Source: an uncultured Lachnospiraceae bacterium (GTDB lineage: Bacteria > Bacillota > Clostridia > Lachnospirales > Anaerotignaceae). From it: a stretch of DNA of 64,000 bases. The stretch is from assembly GCA_944381395.1 (NCBI GenBank), contig CALWKY010000034.1:49287-113286 (forward strand), given 5' to 3'. Below the pieces are notes generated by a model. It ran no database searches. It was not told the origin of the DNA and saw only the letters and a program-made list of their open reading frames with translations. This document shows positions 1-8,941 of the stretch, one piece after another; position 1 is the first letter of the stretch; each line of letters begins with the position of its first letter. A program made the translations under genes and the position numbers.

Positions 1-68
1 AATGAGGTGTTATGGTTTCATTCATATTTTATACAATAATAAAAATATTATAAACAAAATTTGGAATT

Positions 69-455
69 ATGAAAAGACTTTTTTTCATGAAAGCAAAACC
101 TATTTTTATTTTTAATCTAAAAAAGTTTCAACGCAATATTATGCTGTGTTGTTGTTTTGGGTTAATTTTACTTTGTTTAACTATAACAGCTCCGCAGGTA
201 CAAGCACCCAATATGGGTGAAAATATCTCCGCCGCTCAGCTTCAGACATTATCAGAGGTTCTTTATTTAGATCTGAACCAAGCAACCTTGGAGGAGTTGA
301 TGCTGTTAGATGGAATCGGAGAAAAGAAGGCACAAGCAATCATTACATACCGGCAAACGCATGGTAATTTTACTTCTATTGAAGAAGTGAAAAATGTTTC
401 TGGTATTGGTGATAAAACTTACGAAACCATCAAAGAATATATCTTTGTAAAGTAA
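69..455 (+). CDS. comEA: ComEA-like helix-hairpin-helix DNA-binding protein
   Basis: A 128-residue protein with a basic N terminus, one membrane segment at about residues 22-42, and a C-terminal helix-hairpin-helix domain at about 66-127. The two hairpins are visible as LDGIGEKKAQAIITY and VSGIGDKTYETI. In the ComEA family this domain binds double-stranded DNA at the cell surface and passes it to the ComEC channel. The SLBB domain found in longer ComEA proteins is absent, so this is a short form. The ATG at 69 has only a weak GGA upstream, and an in-frame ATG at 87 is possible. It lies 19 bp before a response regulator and in the same run as comEC, which supports a DNA-uptake role. Confidence 0.85.
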   Translation: MKRLFFMKAKPIFIFNLKKFQRNIMLCCCFGLILLCLTITAPQVQAPNMGENISAAQLQTLSEVLYLDLNQATLEELMLLDGIGEKKAQAIITYRQTHGNFTSIEEVKNVSGIGDKTYETIKEYIFVK

Positions 456-474
456 TAAAGGAGGAAAATTTGCT

Positions 475-1164
475 GTGGCGTATCGTGTTTTGGTAGTAGA
501 CGATGAGAAACTAATTGTAAAGGGAATTCGCTTTTCTCTGGAGCAAGATGGTATGGAAGTAACTGCCGCTTATGACGGAGAAGAAGCGTTACAAAATGCA
601 AAAAAAGAAGAATATGACCTAATTGTACTGGATGTTATGTTACCGAAAATGGATGGCTTGCAGGTTTGCCAACAAATCCGGGAATTTTCCCAGGTTCCCA
701 TTATTATGGTAACGGCAAAAGGGGAAGATATGGATAAAATCATGGGTCTGGAGTATGGTGCAGATGACTATATTACCAAGCCTTTTAATATTTTAGAGTT
801 AAAAGCACGGATTAAGGCAATTTTACGCAGAAGCAGTAAAAAAAGTACTGCAGATGCAAAAAACCAGTCCACATTAAAGGTCCGTGGATTAGAATTGGAA
901 TATGAAAGCAGACGTGTTTTTGTAGAAGGAAAAGAGGTTAATTTAACTGCAAAAGAATTTGATCTGCTGGAATTGTTTATGCAGAACCCTGGCAAAGTAT
1001 ATAGCCGTGAAAATCTACTGGATACCATCTGGGGATATGATTACCCTGGTGATGTTCGTACCGTAGATGTTCATGTACGCCGTTTGCGGGAAAAGATTGA
1101 AGAAAATCCCAGCGAGCCGAGATATATTTTCACAAAATGGGGAGTTGGTTATTATTTTAACTGA
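475..1164 (+). CDS. OmpR/PhoB-family response regulator
   Basis: A 229-residue regulator. The receiver domain (about 1-120) has the acidic pair in VVDDEKL, the phospho-acceptor Asp in LIVLDVMLPKMDG and the conserved Lys in DDYITKPF. The C-terminal winged helix (about 130-229) ends in the usual GVGYYF. The start is GTG with a strong AAGGAGGAAAA upstream. It overlaps the next gene, a sensor kinase, by about 20 bp, so the two form a two-component system. It sits between comEA and comEC, so a role in envelope or competence control is possible but only inferred. Confidence 0.93.
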   Translation: MAYRVLVVDDEKLIVKGIRFSLEQDGMEVTAAYDGEEALQNAKKEEYDLIVLDVMLPKMDGLQVCQQIREFSQVPIIMVTAKGEDMDKIMGLEYGADDYITKPFNILELKARIKAILRRSSKKSTADAKNQSTLKVRGLELEYESRRVFVEGKEVNLTAKEFDLLELFMQNPGKVYSRENLLDTIWGYDYPGDVRTVDVHVRRLREKIEENPSEPRYIFTKWGVGYYFN

Positions 1165-2584
1165 TAAGCAGAAAAGAAGATTTGTCAGTTTGCGTTGGAT
1201 TCTTCTCATTGTTTTTCTACTGATTGCAATTGTTCCCTTAATGATTTTAGCACAGGGAACCTTTCGCTCTATGAACGCTTATTTTGTAGAAGAACAAGGC
1301 AGGGAACTGATCAATCAGGCAAATGTTATTTCAGGACAGTTAGTTTCAGCAGATTATTTCAGTAAAGATTCTGATAAAAAAACAGTGGAAGCAACCATGT
1401 TAGAATCCAGTCAATCAGCTGACTATAGAGTATTGGTATTGGATGAATCCTGCATGGTTGTTTATGACACCAGCTACCGTGATGTAGGAAAAACTTATCT
1501 GTTACCAGAAACGCTAGAAGCTTTAAAAGGTAAAGATATTGTAAGAGCGCAGGATAATGGTGGTATTTATGCCGCTGCCTCTGTGATGGGGGAAGGCAAT
1601 CAAGTACAAGGTGTCGTTTTGATTTCAGCCTTAGCGGATGATGTACAAAGTACATTAGTTGCCATTGAACAACAAGTACTCCTCATCATTTTTGCTATTT
1701 TCATTACTTTAATCTTTACAATGTTTTTGATATCTCATTTATTTACGGATCCGTTGAAGCGTATCATTGAAGTCATTAAAAAGATGTCTCAAGGACATTT
1801 GGAACAGCGCGTAGAAATTCGAGATGGTATGATCAATACAGAAATTACAGATTTGGCTTTGGCATGTAATAATATGGCGGATCAGCTGGAACGAGTAGAT
1901 ACATCTCGCCAGGAATTTGTATCCAATGTCTCTCATGAATTAAAAACGCCTTTGAGCTCCATGAAAGTACTGAGTGAATCCATTCTGCTGCAGGAAGATG
2001 CACCTAAAGAAATGTATTTGGAGTTTTTACAGGATATTAATTCAGAAGTAAACCGTATGACGGATATTATCAATGACCTTTTAACTTTGGTTAAGTTAGA
2101 TCAGAAGGAAGTACCCATTACATTTGCGGAGACCAGTGTCAACCAGATCTTGACAGAGTTGCATAAACGTCTTTTGCCATTGGCAAATGCAAAAAATATT
2201 TCTTTGCAGCTCTCTCTATTAAAAGATGTAACTGCGCAGATAGACAGCATGAAAGTTTCTTTGGCCTTGAATAATTTAGTAGATAACGCCATTAAATACA
2301 CACCAGAAGGCGGCGCTGTCCAGGTAACATTGGATGCAGATCATCAGAATTTCTTCGTAACAGTAACAGACAACGGAATTGGTATTCCAGAAGATGAAGT
2401 TGGAAGAATATTTGATCGTTTCTATCGTGTAGATAAAACAAGAGACAGACAAACGGGCGGAACCGGTCTTGGTCTTTCCATTACGCACTCTGCTGTTATG
2501 ATTCATAATGGCAGCATTAAAGTAAATAGCAAAGAAAACGAAGGAACATCTATTTTGGTTCGGATACCATTGCGTCAAGCATAA
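1145..2584 (+). CDS. Membrane sensor histidine kinase (partner of the upstream regulator)
   Basis: About 479 residues. A first membrane segment (ILLIVFLLIAIVPLMIL) is followed by an extracellular sensor of roughly 140 residues, a second membrane segment near 1690-1740, a HAMP linker, a HisKA domain with the phospho-acceptor in NVSHELKTPLSS, and an HATPase domain with N box NNLVDNAIKY and G2 box GGTGLGLSI. The start is uncertain because no ATG has an SD near the expected position. A TTG at 1145 gives a 20-bp overlap with the regulator, the same overlap as in the second two-component pair of this window. Translation by coupling is therefore likely. An upstream ATG at 1067 would overlap the regulator by about 100 bp and seems less likely. 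Confidence 0.9.
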   Translation: MVIILTDKQKRRFVSLRWILLIVFLLIAIVPLMILAQGTFRSMNAYFVEEQGRELINQANVISGQLVSADYFSKDSDKKTVEATMLESSQSADYRVLVLDESCMVVYDTSYRDVGKTYLLPETLEALKGKDIVRAQDNGGIYAAASVMGEGNQVQGVVLISALADDVQSTLVAIEQQVLLIIFAIFITLIFTMFLISHLFTDPLKRIIEVIKKMSQGHLEQRVEIRDGMINTEITDLALACNNMADQLERVDTSRQEFVSNVSHELKTPLSSMKVLSESILLQEDAPKEMYLEFLQDINSEVNRMTDIINDLLTLVKLDQKEVPITFAETSVNQILTELHKRLLPLANAKNISLQLSLLKDVTAQIDSMKVSLALNNLVDNAIKYTPEGGAVQVTLDADHQNFFVTVTDNGIGIPEDEVGRIFDRFYRVDKTRDRQTGGTGLGLSITHSAVMIHNGSIKVNSKENEGTSILVRIPLRQA

Positions 2585-2617
2585 TCAAGGAAAAAACGAA
2601 AGGGGTGAGTGCCCTTC

Positions 2618-3580
2618 ATGAAAGAAATCAAGTTTGACACAGTCCTAAAATATGTTGGTATTGCTGTATTGGCTTTTATCATTATCATTGCCGGCTTGGC
2701 TATTGCCTCTTTTATTGGAGGAAACGCAGATACCGTTTCTGTAGAATACTACTACCTGTCTTCCAATGGTAAGTTAAAAGCTGTTTCTGCACGTGTAGAT
2801 AATACCAATGTCTCTGATGAAGCAATGAATATATTAACCCAATTACGAGATGGGCAAAAGATGGAAGGATATACGTTAACCGTTCCAAAAGAAATTGAAT
2901 TTCAGGGTGTAACGGTAGAGGACGGAACTGCCACAGTAGATTTAAATACAGCTTATTATAACATGAGCAGTGCGGATTCTGTTATACTCCGTTCTTCTAT
3001 TGTGTGGTCCTTAACATCATTGGAAGAAATACAATCTGTTTGCTTTACAGTAAATGAAAAAGAAGTCATGAAAAAAGATGGTACCCCTTTGGGTGTATTA
3101 AATCGGGATAATATGCTGATTGACGCAGAAATTTCTGCGATCAATACAGAATATGCCGTATTACGGCTGTATTTTTCAAATGAAGATGGTACGGACTTGG
3201 TGAAAGAAGAACGTATTATTGAAATCAATGCTAACAAAGCAAGAGAATGGACTATACTGGAACAGCTGATTAGCGGACCTATTGAGTCTGATAAAAAGCC
3301 TACACTTTCCTCCGATTTGGTAATACGTGATGTCACTACCGCAGACGGTATTTGCTATGTAAATTTGAGTCAGGAATTTGTTACAAAAAACAATAATGGC
3401 TATATGGCTATTTATTCCATGGTAAATTCCTTGTGTACTTTAAGCCATATTGATAAAGTACAATTTTTGGTAGAAGGTAAAAAACTGGATATGTTAGGAA
3501 ATATTGACCTAAGCCAGCCTTTAGAGGCTCGTACCAGTATTGCAGATTTATTGGAAAAACAGTCATCAAAAGCAGAATAA
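2618..3580 (+). CDS. GerMN-domain membrane-anchored protein
   Basis: About 320 residues: an N-terminal membrane anchor (VGIAVLAFIIIIAGLAIA) followed by two repeats of the GerMN (sporulation/spore germination) fold. The first contains GTATVDLNTAYYN and the second GICYVNLSQEF, each followed by a helix with SIV/SMV-N/W-SL. GerMN domains are extracytoplasmic and found in GerM and in LpqB-type lipoproteins linked to sensor kinases; their ligand is not established. The ATG at 2618 follows AAAGGGGTGAG by about 8 bp and is preferred over a GTG at 2609. Its place directly after the kinase suggests it could modulate that sensor, as LpqB does for MtrB; this is inference. Confidence 0.85.
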   Translation: MKEIKFDTVLKYVGIAVLAFIIIIAGLAIASFIGGNADTVSVEYYYLSSNGKLKAVSARVDNTNVSDEAMNILTQLRDGQKMEGYTLTVPKEIEFQGVTVEDGTATVDLNTAYYNMSSADSVILRSSIVWSLTSLEEIQSVCFTVNEKEVMKKDGTPLGVLNRDNMLIDAEISAINTEYAVLRLYFSNEDGTDLVKEERIIEINANKAREWTILEQLISGPIESDKKPTLSSDLVIRDVTTADGICYVNLSQEFVTKNNNGYMAIYSMVNSLCTLSHIDKVQFLVEGKKLDMLGNIDLSQPLEARTSIADLLEKQSSKAE

Positions 3581-3599
3581 AAATACAAAAGGGGAACGA

Positions 3600-5909
3600 A
3601 TGTTGAAACGACCACTTTTTGATTTCGTTATATTTGCGATTTGTGGAATTTATTTAAGACTGGGCACATCAAATTTGATGTGTCTGGTCTTTTTCTTTTT
3701 CATGGCATATTTTATTTCGCAAATCGTGAAAGATGGATATAAAAGAATCCTTCCTCTTTTTGTACTCGCTTTACTGCTTGGATATCTTTTGTCAGGCAGT
3801 GCAGAAAAATCTATGTCGGAAGATCCGGTAGAAAATGAGGCTGTTTCTGGAATTGGTATCGTATATGATATTGGTAAAACCAGCAGTGGAAATGTGAAAC
3901 TAAAAGTCAAAGGTACCGTTGATGATCCTGACTTTCATAATGAAACAGTCACACTTTATATGATTCATTCAGAAGCAGATGGAATTTCCATTGGCGATGA
4001 AGTCAAATTCTTTGGTACTTTAACATCATTTTCTATGCCGTCTTTGCCTACTGGATATCATGAGAAATTGTATTTGGTTACCAGAGGTTATGATGCGAAA
4101 TTTTATCCAGATACTTTGGAACGGACAGGTAATGTTGCGCACAATTTAATACTGTTCTTTTGCACACTGAATGAAAAAGTGCAAGACGCTTTTGATCGTC
4201 ATTTATCTTCTGATGATGCCGCTATGGTAAAAGCATTAGTAACGGGCGACCGGGATGATCTGAGCCAAAGTACGAAAGACTTGTTTATTCAGGCTGGTAT
4301 TTTCCATATTTTATGTATTTCTGGTCTACATATTTCTTTCCTGTTATTTTTCGTGGAGCATTTTCTTCAGATTATTTTGCATTTATCCGGTAAGAAAAGT
4401 ACGCCCATTACCATTTTGTTTAGTATTTTCTTTCTGTTGTTTGTTGGATTCACACCATCTGTCATTCGTGCGGTTATTATGGCAGATATGATGCTAATCG
4501 GAAAGTGTATCGGAGAAGAACCGGATAGTATGACCAACCTTGGGATTGCAGCGTTGATTATTCTATGTTTTCAACCGCTTTATCTATTTGATGCAGGATT
4601 TTTACTTTCCTTCGGAACCATGTTTGGCATTATACTAATCCGGGAAAAGGCAGATACTCTGCATAAAAAGGAAACATTGGCGGAACGTTGTTTCACCTCT
4701 ATTGGTATGACAGCCCGGATTACAGTATTTACTTTTCCTATGGTCGCTTACTTTTATAGCGCAATTTCTACGGTAAGCGTACTAACGAATTTAATATTAG
4801 TGCCATTTACCGGTGTTTTGCTTTTAACTTCTGTTCTTCTGGGAATATGCAGTTTTATCTGTCCTCCCATAACAACAGTACTGGCAGTTCTGGTTCATGG
4901 AATGATATCTTTCTTTGAAACAGGCTGTCATATTGCGCTTTCTATACCATACGGATATTTACTGACTGGTTCTCCAACCATAGAAGAAACTATATTGTTT
5001 TATCTTTTCTTCCTTGCAGTATTTTGGGATTGGGAAGATGAAAGAAAAGCATTCTTTACACCCATCGTAACATGTATTTTATTGTGTATTTGTTTACTGG
5101 CAAATCCACTTTTCATCCAAGCAGATACCATTGCTTTTCTGTCTGTAGGGCAAGGTGATGCAACAGTCATCATTACAGCAGACCGCAGAGCCTATGTCAT
5201 AGATGGAGGAGGTGTTTATGGTAGATCTCTTGGCAACAATACAGGTGAAACAGTCATCATACCGTATTTAGAATCTCAAGGTATTACAAAGATTTCTGGT
5301 GTATTTGTGACTCATCCGGATAGTGATCACGCAACGGGTATATTGGAAATTTTAGATGGATATCCGGTAGAGGCGGTTTATATTGCCGATTATCCCTATG
5401 AGGAAGGAGAAATATGGACTCTTTTACAAGAAACCATAGCAAAAAATGAAATTCCGTTATATACTATAAAAGAATCAGATGTTGCTTATTTAGATGATCA
5501 GCGGAAAATAGAATGTCTGGCACCACAAAACGATCAACTAGGTGCAGATGATAATATGGGTTCCTTAGTACTGCGCTATACTTATGGAGAAGAATCTGTT
5601 TTATTGATGGGTGATTTACCGCAAGGAGGGGAAGAATACCTTCCAAGAGAGGAGCTTTCTGCACAAATTTTGAAAGTCAGTCATCATGGTTCAAAAAACG
5701 CGACTTCTTCTGCATTTCTGGACAATGTAAATGGAGAAGTAGCAATCATTTCCCGTGGCAGCCATAATATTTACGGACATCCCCACGAGGAAACAATAGA
5801 ACGCTTAGAAGAACATCGTTATGAAATTTATGATACAGCCATAGATGGAAGCATATTTATTTCTTTGCGTCCCAACACTTATCGGATCCAGACCATGAAG
5901 GAATGGTAA
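3600..5909 (+). CDS. comEC: ComEC/Rec2 DNA-uptake channel protein
   Basis: About 769 residues with the full ComEC layout: an N-terminal hydrophobic pair, a soluble OB-like DUF4131 region (about 70-190), a multi-spanning competence domain (about 215-510, with HILCISGLHISFLLFF and FTPSVIRA), and a C-terminal metallo-beta-lactamase-like domain (about 520-769). The latter shows THPDSDHATG and VSHHGSKNATS, with metal-binding His and Asp residues. In this family the membrane domain carries single-stranded DNA into the cell and the C-terminal domain is proposed to degrade the other strand. The ATG at 3600 follows AAAAGGGGA. It is full length, so uptake machinery may be functional, although ComEB, ComF and pilus genes are not in this window. 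Confidence 0.93.
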   Translation: MLKRPLFDFVIFAICGIYLRLGTSNLMCLVFFFFMAYFISQIVKDGYKRILPLFVLALLLGYLLSGSAEKSMSEDPVENEAVSGIGIVYDIGKTSSGNVKLKVKGTVDDPDFHNETVTLYMIHSEADGISIGDEVKFFGTLTSFSMPSLPTGYHEKLYLVTRGYDAKFYPDTLERTGNVAHNLILFFCTLNEKVQDAFDRHLSSDDAAMVKALVTGDRDDLSQSTKDLFIQAGIFHILCISGLHISFLLFFVEHFLQIILHLSGKKSTPITILFSIFFLLFVGFTPSVIRAVIMADMMLIGKCIGEEPDSMTNLGIAALIILCFQPLYLFDAGFLLSFGTMFGIILIREKADTLHKKETLAERCFTSIGMTARITVFTFPMVAYFYSAISTVSVLTNLILVPFTGVLLLTSVLLGICSFICPPITTVLAVLVHGMISFFETGCHIALSIPYGYLLTGSPTIEETILFYLFFLAVFWDWEDERKAFFTPIVTCILLCICLLANPLFIQADTIAFLSVGQGDATVIITADRRAYVIDGGGVYGRSLGNNTGETVIIPYLESQGITKISGVFVTHPDSDHATGILEILDGYPVEAVYIADYPYEEGEIWTLLQETIAKNEIPLYTIKESDVAYLDDQRKIECLAPQNDQLGADDNMGSLVLRYTYGEESVLLMGDLPQGGEEYLPREELSAQILKVSHHGSKNATSSAFLDNVNGEVAIISRGSHNIYGHPHEETIERLEEHRYEIYDTAIDGSIFISLRPNTYRIQTMKEW

Positions 5910-5914
5910 TTTCT

Positions 5915-6907
5915 ATGAAAGAATTAAAGGCACAAATTAAAAATAAAACGTTTTCTCGATGTTATTTATTTTATGGAACAGAGGAATATCTGAAAAAAAG
6001 TTATGAAACAGCTTTGACAAAAGCCATGATCCCCGCAGACGCAGAAACGATGAATCATGATTACTTTATTGAAAAAGACGCAGTTGCCGCTGCCATTATG
6101 GATGCCGCAGAAACATTACCTTTTTTAAATGATATGCGTCTGGTAACAGTAAGAAATAGTGATTTTTTTCGAAAAGGCGGCAGAAAAGAGGAAGGGGAAA
6201 AATTGCGTGCTTGGCTGGAAACAATTCCAGAAACAACCTGCTTATTGTTTGTAGAAGAACAAGCAGAAAAGAGCAATGCTCTTTATAAAGCTGTTGCAAA
6301 AATGGGAAAAGTGGTAGAATTTTCAACTGCTACGGAGAAAGAGCTGAGCAGTTGGCTGCAAAAAGAATGTAAAGCTGCGAAAACTGTGATGACAAATGCA
6401 GAGGCAGTTTCATTCTTACGCTATGTAGGAGGGGATATGGAGCAGCTTTCCAGAGAGCTTTCCAAGCTGTTGGATTACTGTGGCGGACGTACCATCACAA
6501 AAGAGGATATGGAAGCAGTCTGTACGCCTTCTTTCGAAGCGAAAGTATTTGATTTGGTAAAAGCAGTGGCAAACCACCGTTGTGATCAAGCTTTGCTCTT
6601 ATATCATCGCCTGTTGGATGGAAAAGAATCTCCGTATTTGATTCTATCTATGATGGCAAGACAATTCCGTTTTATTTTGCAGGCAAATGGGTTGAGCCAA
6701 AAAGGATTGACCAATGAAGAAATTGCCCAGCAGTTATCTGTACAGGAATTTGCAGTACGGGAATATCTCAGACAGGGAAAAACCTTTGCAGAAAGTACCC
6801 TGAAGCAGGCAATTGCAGATTGCTTACAGGCGGATTTAGATATTAAAAGCGGTCGCATTACAGATGAAGCAGCAGTAGAGTTATTTTTAATTCGTTATAG
6901 CAAGTAA
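5915..6907 (+). CDS. holA: DNA polymerase III delta subunit (clamp-loader)
   Basis: About 330 residues matching HolA: an N-terminal AAA+-like fold starting CYLFYGTEEYLKKSYE, where the P-loop is degenerate as is normal for delta, and an all-helical C-terminal collar domain with LILSMMARQFRFILQ. Delta opens the beta sliding clamp for loading on DNA. The gene follows comEC directly; an ATG at 5903 would overlap the comEC stop, but the ATG at 5915 has better spacing from AAGGAATGG. holA downstream of comEC is a common arrangement in Firmicutes. The run ends in a strong hairpin terminator. Confidence 0.92.
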   Translation: MKELKAQIKNKTFSRCYLFYGTEEYLKKSYETALTKAMIPADAETMNHDYFIEKDAVAAAIMDAAETLPFLNDMRLVTVRNSDFFRKGGRKEEGEKLRAWLETIPETTCLLFVEEQAEKSNALYKAVAKMGKVVEFSTATEKELSSWLQKECKAAKTVMTNAEAVSFLRYVGGDMEQLSRELSKLLDYCGGRTITKEDMEAVCTPSFEAKVFDLVKAVANHRCDQALLLYHRLLDGKESPYLILSMMARQFRFILQANGLSQKGLTNEEIAQQLSVQEFAVREYLRQGKTFAESTLKQAIADCLQADLDIKSGRITDEAAVELFLIRYSK

Positions 6908-6908
6908 A

Positions 6909-6947
6909 TAAAAAGCGGTACGATTCATAAAATCGTATCGCTTTTTT
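6909..6947 (+). terminator. Rho-independent terminator after holA
   Basis: Stem AAAAAGCGGTACGAT / ATCGTATCGCTTTTTT with a short loop and a T tract, directly after the holA stop codon. It ends the com-TCS-holA run. Confidence 0.85.
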
Positions 6948-6971
6948 CGTCATATTCATTTGAAATACAAT

Positions 6972-7008
6972 AAAAAAGAGTACGAATATTTTGTTCGTAC
7001 TCTTTTTT
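6972..7008. terminator. Bidirectional terminator between convergent genes
   Basis: A perfect stem AAAAAAGAGTACGAA / TTCGTACTCTTTTTT with A and T tracts on either side. It lies 3 bp beyond the stop of the minus-strand lipoprotein gene and backs up the holA terminator from the other side. Confidence 0.88.
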
Positions 7009-7010
7009 AT

Positions 7011-8042
7011 TTAAGACTCTAAGTTTTCTAAAACTTTTTCAATGGCACTCATATAGCCGTCCTTCGTTTGTGTTCCTTGGATTTGGTCGCCTAACAGAAC
7101 ACCATCTTTATCTACAAAAACAGTGGTAGGTAAGCCTTCCAAGTTACTTACCACCCAATTTGCAAGGGAAGTATTGGGAATGATAGAATCGAAAGTAGCG
7201 CCCGCTTCTTCTAAAGCGCTCTTTGCAGTTGCTTCATTTTCATCAGAAGGCGTATCAATGATCACTTGAATCAAATTCACATTAGGATAGTCTTTTTGCA
7301 GCTGTTCATAGCATGCTTGCAGCTCTGCCAAGTCATTGATGTCAGGATAGCAGTAAGATGCCCAGAAATTAACCATGGTTACATCATAATCTTCAAATAC
7401 AGTAGAATCGATATAATGCTCGTCCAATGTGGTAGTAGCAAAACTCAGTTTGTTTTCAGTAGCTGCAGAAGCAGATCCTTCGGAATTTTCTTCGCTTTCC
7501 TGCTGTACTAAAGATTCATCCGGCTTGGATGTTTTTATAGATGCAAGAATATTTGGCAGTTCTTCCAACAAACTATGATATACTGCTTGCTGTTCTTCCG
7601 TAAAAACGCTCATGCTATATGTCCAATCCTGCAAGAAGTAGAAATGGAATCCATCAACGGAAGAAAGTTCTTCTATCGTAGAGAACTGCTCTAATTCACT
7701 GTCCAACACACCGTCTGTATCATTTTCCTCTCGTACAACAGCCAGCTCAAATAAGCCTGCACACAATTGTTCAAAAGGCGTCTCAGAAGAAAGATCGTTT
7801 AAAGCATCCATATTTTCGTCTGGTGCGTAGTAATAAAGAACTTTCGCATAAATATCTCCTTGCGTGTTAACAGAAGAAATGGGGAAAATATTGGCATCCT
7901 CGTTATCAACCCAGCTGGCAGGGATGGTGTAACTTAAGCCGCATTCTTTTAATGTTACTTCATCACCCTTTGCTGTACCACACCCTGTAAAAGCAGAAAT
8001 CATAAGGAGCGCAGCAAAAAAGCAGGATAATAATCTTTTCAT
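7011..8042 (-). CDS. TlpA-like thioredoxin-fold lipoprotein, resolving Cys missing
   Basis: A 343-residue lipoprotein. The signal peptide ends in SAFTG-C, with Cys21 as the lipidation site. Residues about 28-175 are an unassigned extracytoplasmic domain. A low-complexity Ser/Glu linker (about 176-200) leads to a TlpA/AhpC-type thioredoxin fold (about 201-343), recognisable from VNFWASYC, the cis-Pro region EGLPTTVFVDKDG and overall spacing. TlpA proteins reduce or isomerise disulfides outside the membrane. The active site here is Cys231-Tyr-Pro-Asp234 rather than CxxC, so it cannot form the usual intramolecular disulfide. It may be a monothiol enzyme or a binding protein. It is monocistronic, with its own promoter and terminator. 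Confidence 0.8.
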   Translation of the reverse strand: MKRLLSCFFAALLMISAFTGCGTAKGDEVTLKECGLSYTIPASWVDNEDANIFPISSVNTQGDIYAKVLYYYAPDENMDALNDLSSETPFEQLCAGLFELAVVREENDTDGVLDSELEQFSTIEELSSVDGFHFYFLQDWTYSMSVFTEEQQAVYHSLLEELPNILASIKTSKPDESLVQQESEENSEGSASAATENKLSFATTTLDEHYIDSTVFEDYDVTMVNFWASYCYPDINDLAELQACYEQLQKDYPNVNLIQVIIDTPSDENEATAKSALEEAGATFDSIIPNTSLANWVVSNLEGLPTTVFVDKDGVLLGDQIQGTQTKDGYMSAIEKVLENLES

Positions 8043-8076
8043 GATAATACCTCCATAATAAGAAAATTTGTGTTAT

Positions 8077-8105
8077 ATTATAAGCATTTTTTTATTTAAA
8101 ATCAA
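8077..8105 (-). promoter_or_regulatory. Promoter of the TlpA-like lipoprotein gene
   Basis: On the minus strand: TTGATT, 17 bp, TATAAT, about 35 bp before the ATG; GGAGG lies between. Near-consensus vegetative promoter. Confidence 0.75.
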
Positions 8106-8218
8106 TGATTCGTTTTTTTGTTTTTCTTAATGATTTTTTAATGCACAGGCAATGGGCATTTAAGAACGCTACTATATGCTGAAAAAGAAGAAATATGCAG
8201 GACAAAATATGTTTTTGC

Positions 8219-8227
8219 TGGTATAAT
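8219..8227 (+). promoter_or_regulatory. Extended -10 promoter of the second two-component system
   Basis: TG-G-TATAAT lies about 28 bp before the TTG start of the response regulator. No clear -35 is present at 17 bp, so the extended -10 element probably carries recognition. Confidence 0.55.
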
Positions 8228-8254
8228 ATTATCAGCAGAAAGGGGGAAATACAG

Positions 8255-8941
8255 TTGAATGGAAAAAAGATTCTGCTGGTAGAAGATGAGGTAAAATTAG
8301 CCAGATTTATTGAATTAGAACTGCAGTATGAAGGATATGAAGTAACTGTTTGCCACAATGGTCGAGAAGGCATGGAAAAAGCACAGGAGAATACCTATGA
8401 CATGATCCTGTTAGACCTGATGCTGCCCGGATTAAACGGTATTGAAATATGCCGGCGCATTAGAAAAATATCTGATGTACCCATTATCATGCTTACAGCA
8501 AAAGATGAAGTGATGGACAAGGTTGCGGGCTTAGATAGCGGCGCAGACGATTATATGACTAAACCTTTCGCGATTGAAGAGCTTTTGGCAAGAATGCGTG
8601 CTGCATTTCGCCATCATGGTGCTCCTAATGCCAAAAAGCCTATTCTTTCTGTACAAGATTTGACCATAGATGTGGAAAAACGTCAGGTAAAAGTGGGAGA
8701 AGATGTGATTGAACTGACAAAAAAAGAATATGAATTGCTTTTGTTCTTAGTACAGAATAAAGATATTGTTTTGAGCAGAGAACAAATTCTGAATCAAGTA
8801 TGGGGATATAGTTACATTGGGGAAACAAATGTAGTAGATGTTTACATTCGTTATCTTCGGACGAAAATTGACGAAGTTTATGGAAAGAAATATATTCATA
8901 CCATTCGGGGTGTAGGGTACTATGTCAAAGACGAAGCATAA
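8255..8941 (+). CDS. OmpR-family response regulator (ArlR-like)
   Basis: About 228 residues. Receiver domain with VEDEVK, phospho-acceptor Asp in MILLDLMLPGLNG and Lys in DDYMTKPF; C-terminal winged helix with VVDVYIRYLRTKID and RGVGYYV. The start is taken as TTG at 8255, because AAGGGGGAAA sits 8 bp upstream and the receiver domain begins right after; an upstream ATG at 8195 lies before the promoter -10 element. The sequence style (VEDEVKLARFIELEL, IDEVYGKKYIHTIRG) resembles ArlR-type regulators, which control adhesion and autolysis in staphylococci, but the target here is unknown. It overlaps its kinase by 20 bp. Confidence 0.92.
   Translation: MNGKKILLVEDEVKLARFIELELQYEGYEVTVCHNGREGMEKAQENTYDMILLDLMLPGLNGIEICRRIRKISDVPIIMLTAKDEVMDKVAGLDSGADDYMTKPFAIEELLARMRAAFRHHGAPNAKKPILSVQDLTIDVEKRQVKVGEDVIELTKKEYELLLFLVQNKDIVLSREQILNQVWGYSYIGETNVVDVYIRYLRTKIDEVYGKKYIHTIRGVGYYVKDEA

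Noticed and set aside
1..68. Promoter for comEA.
   Set aside because: A TACAAT-like -10 near 33 exists, but the -35 (TTATGG) is poor and the upstream context lies outside the window.
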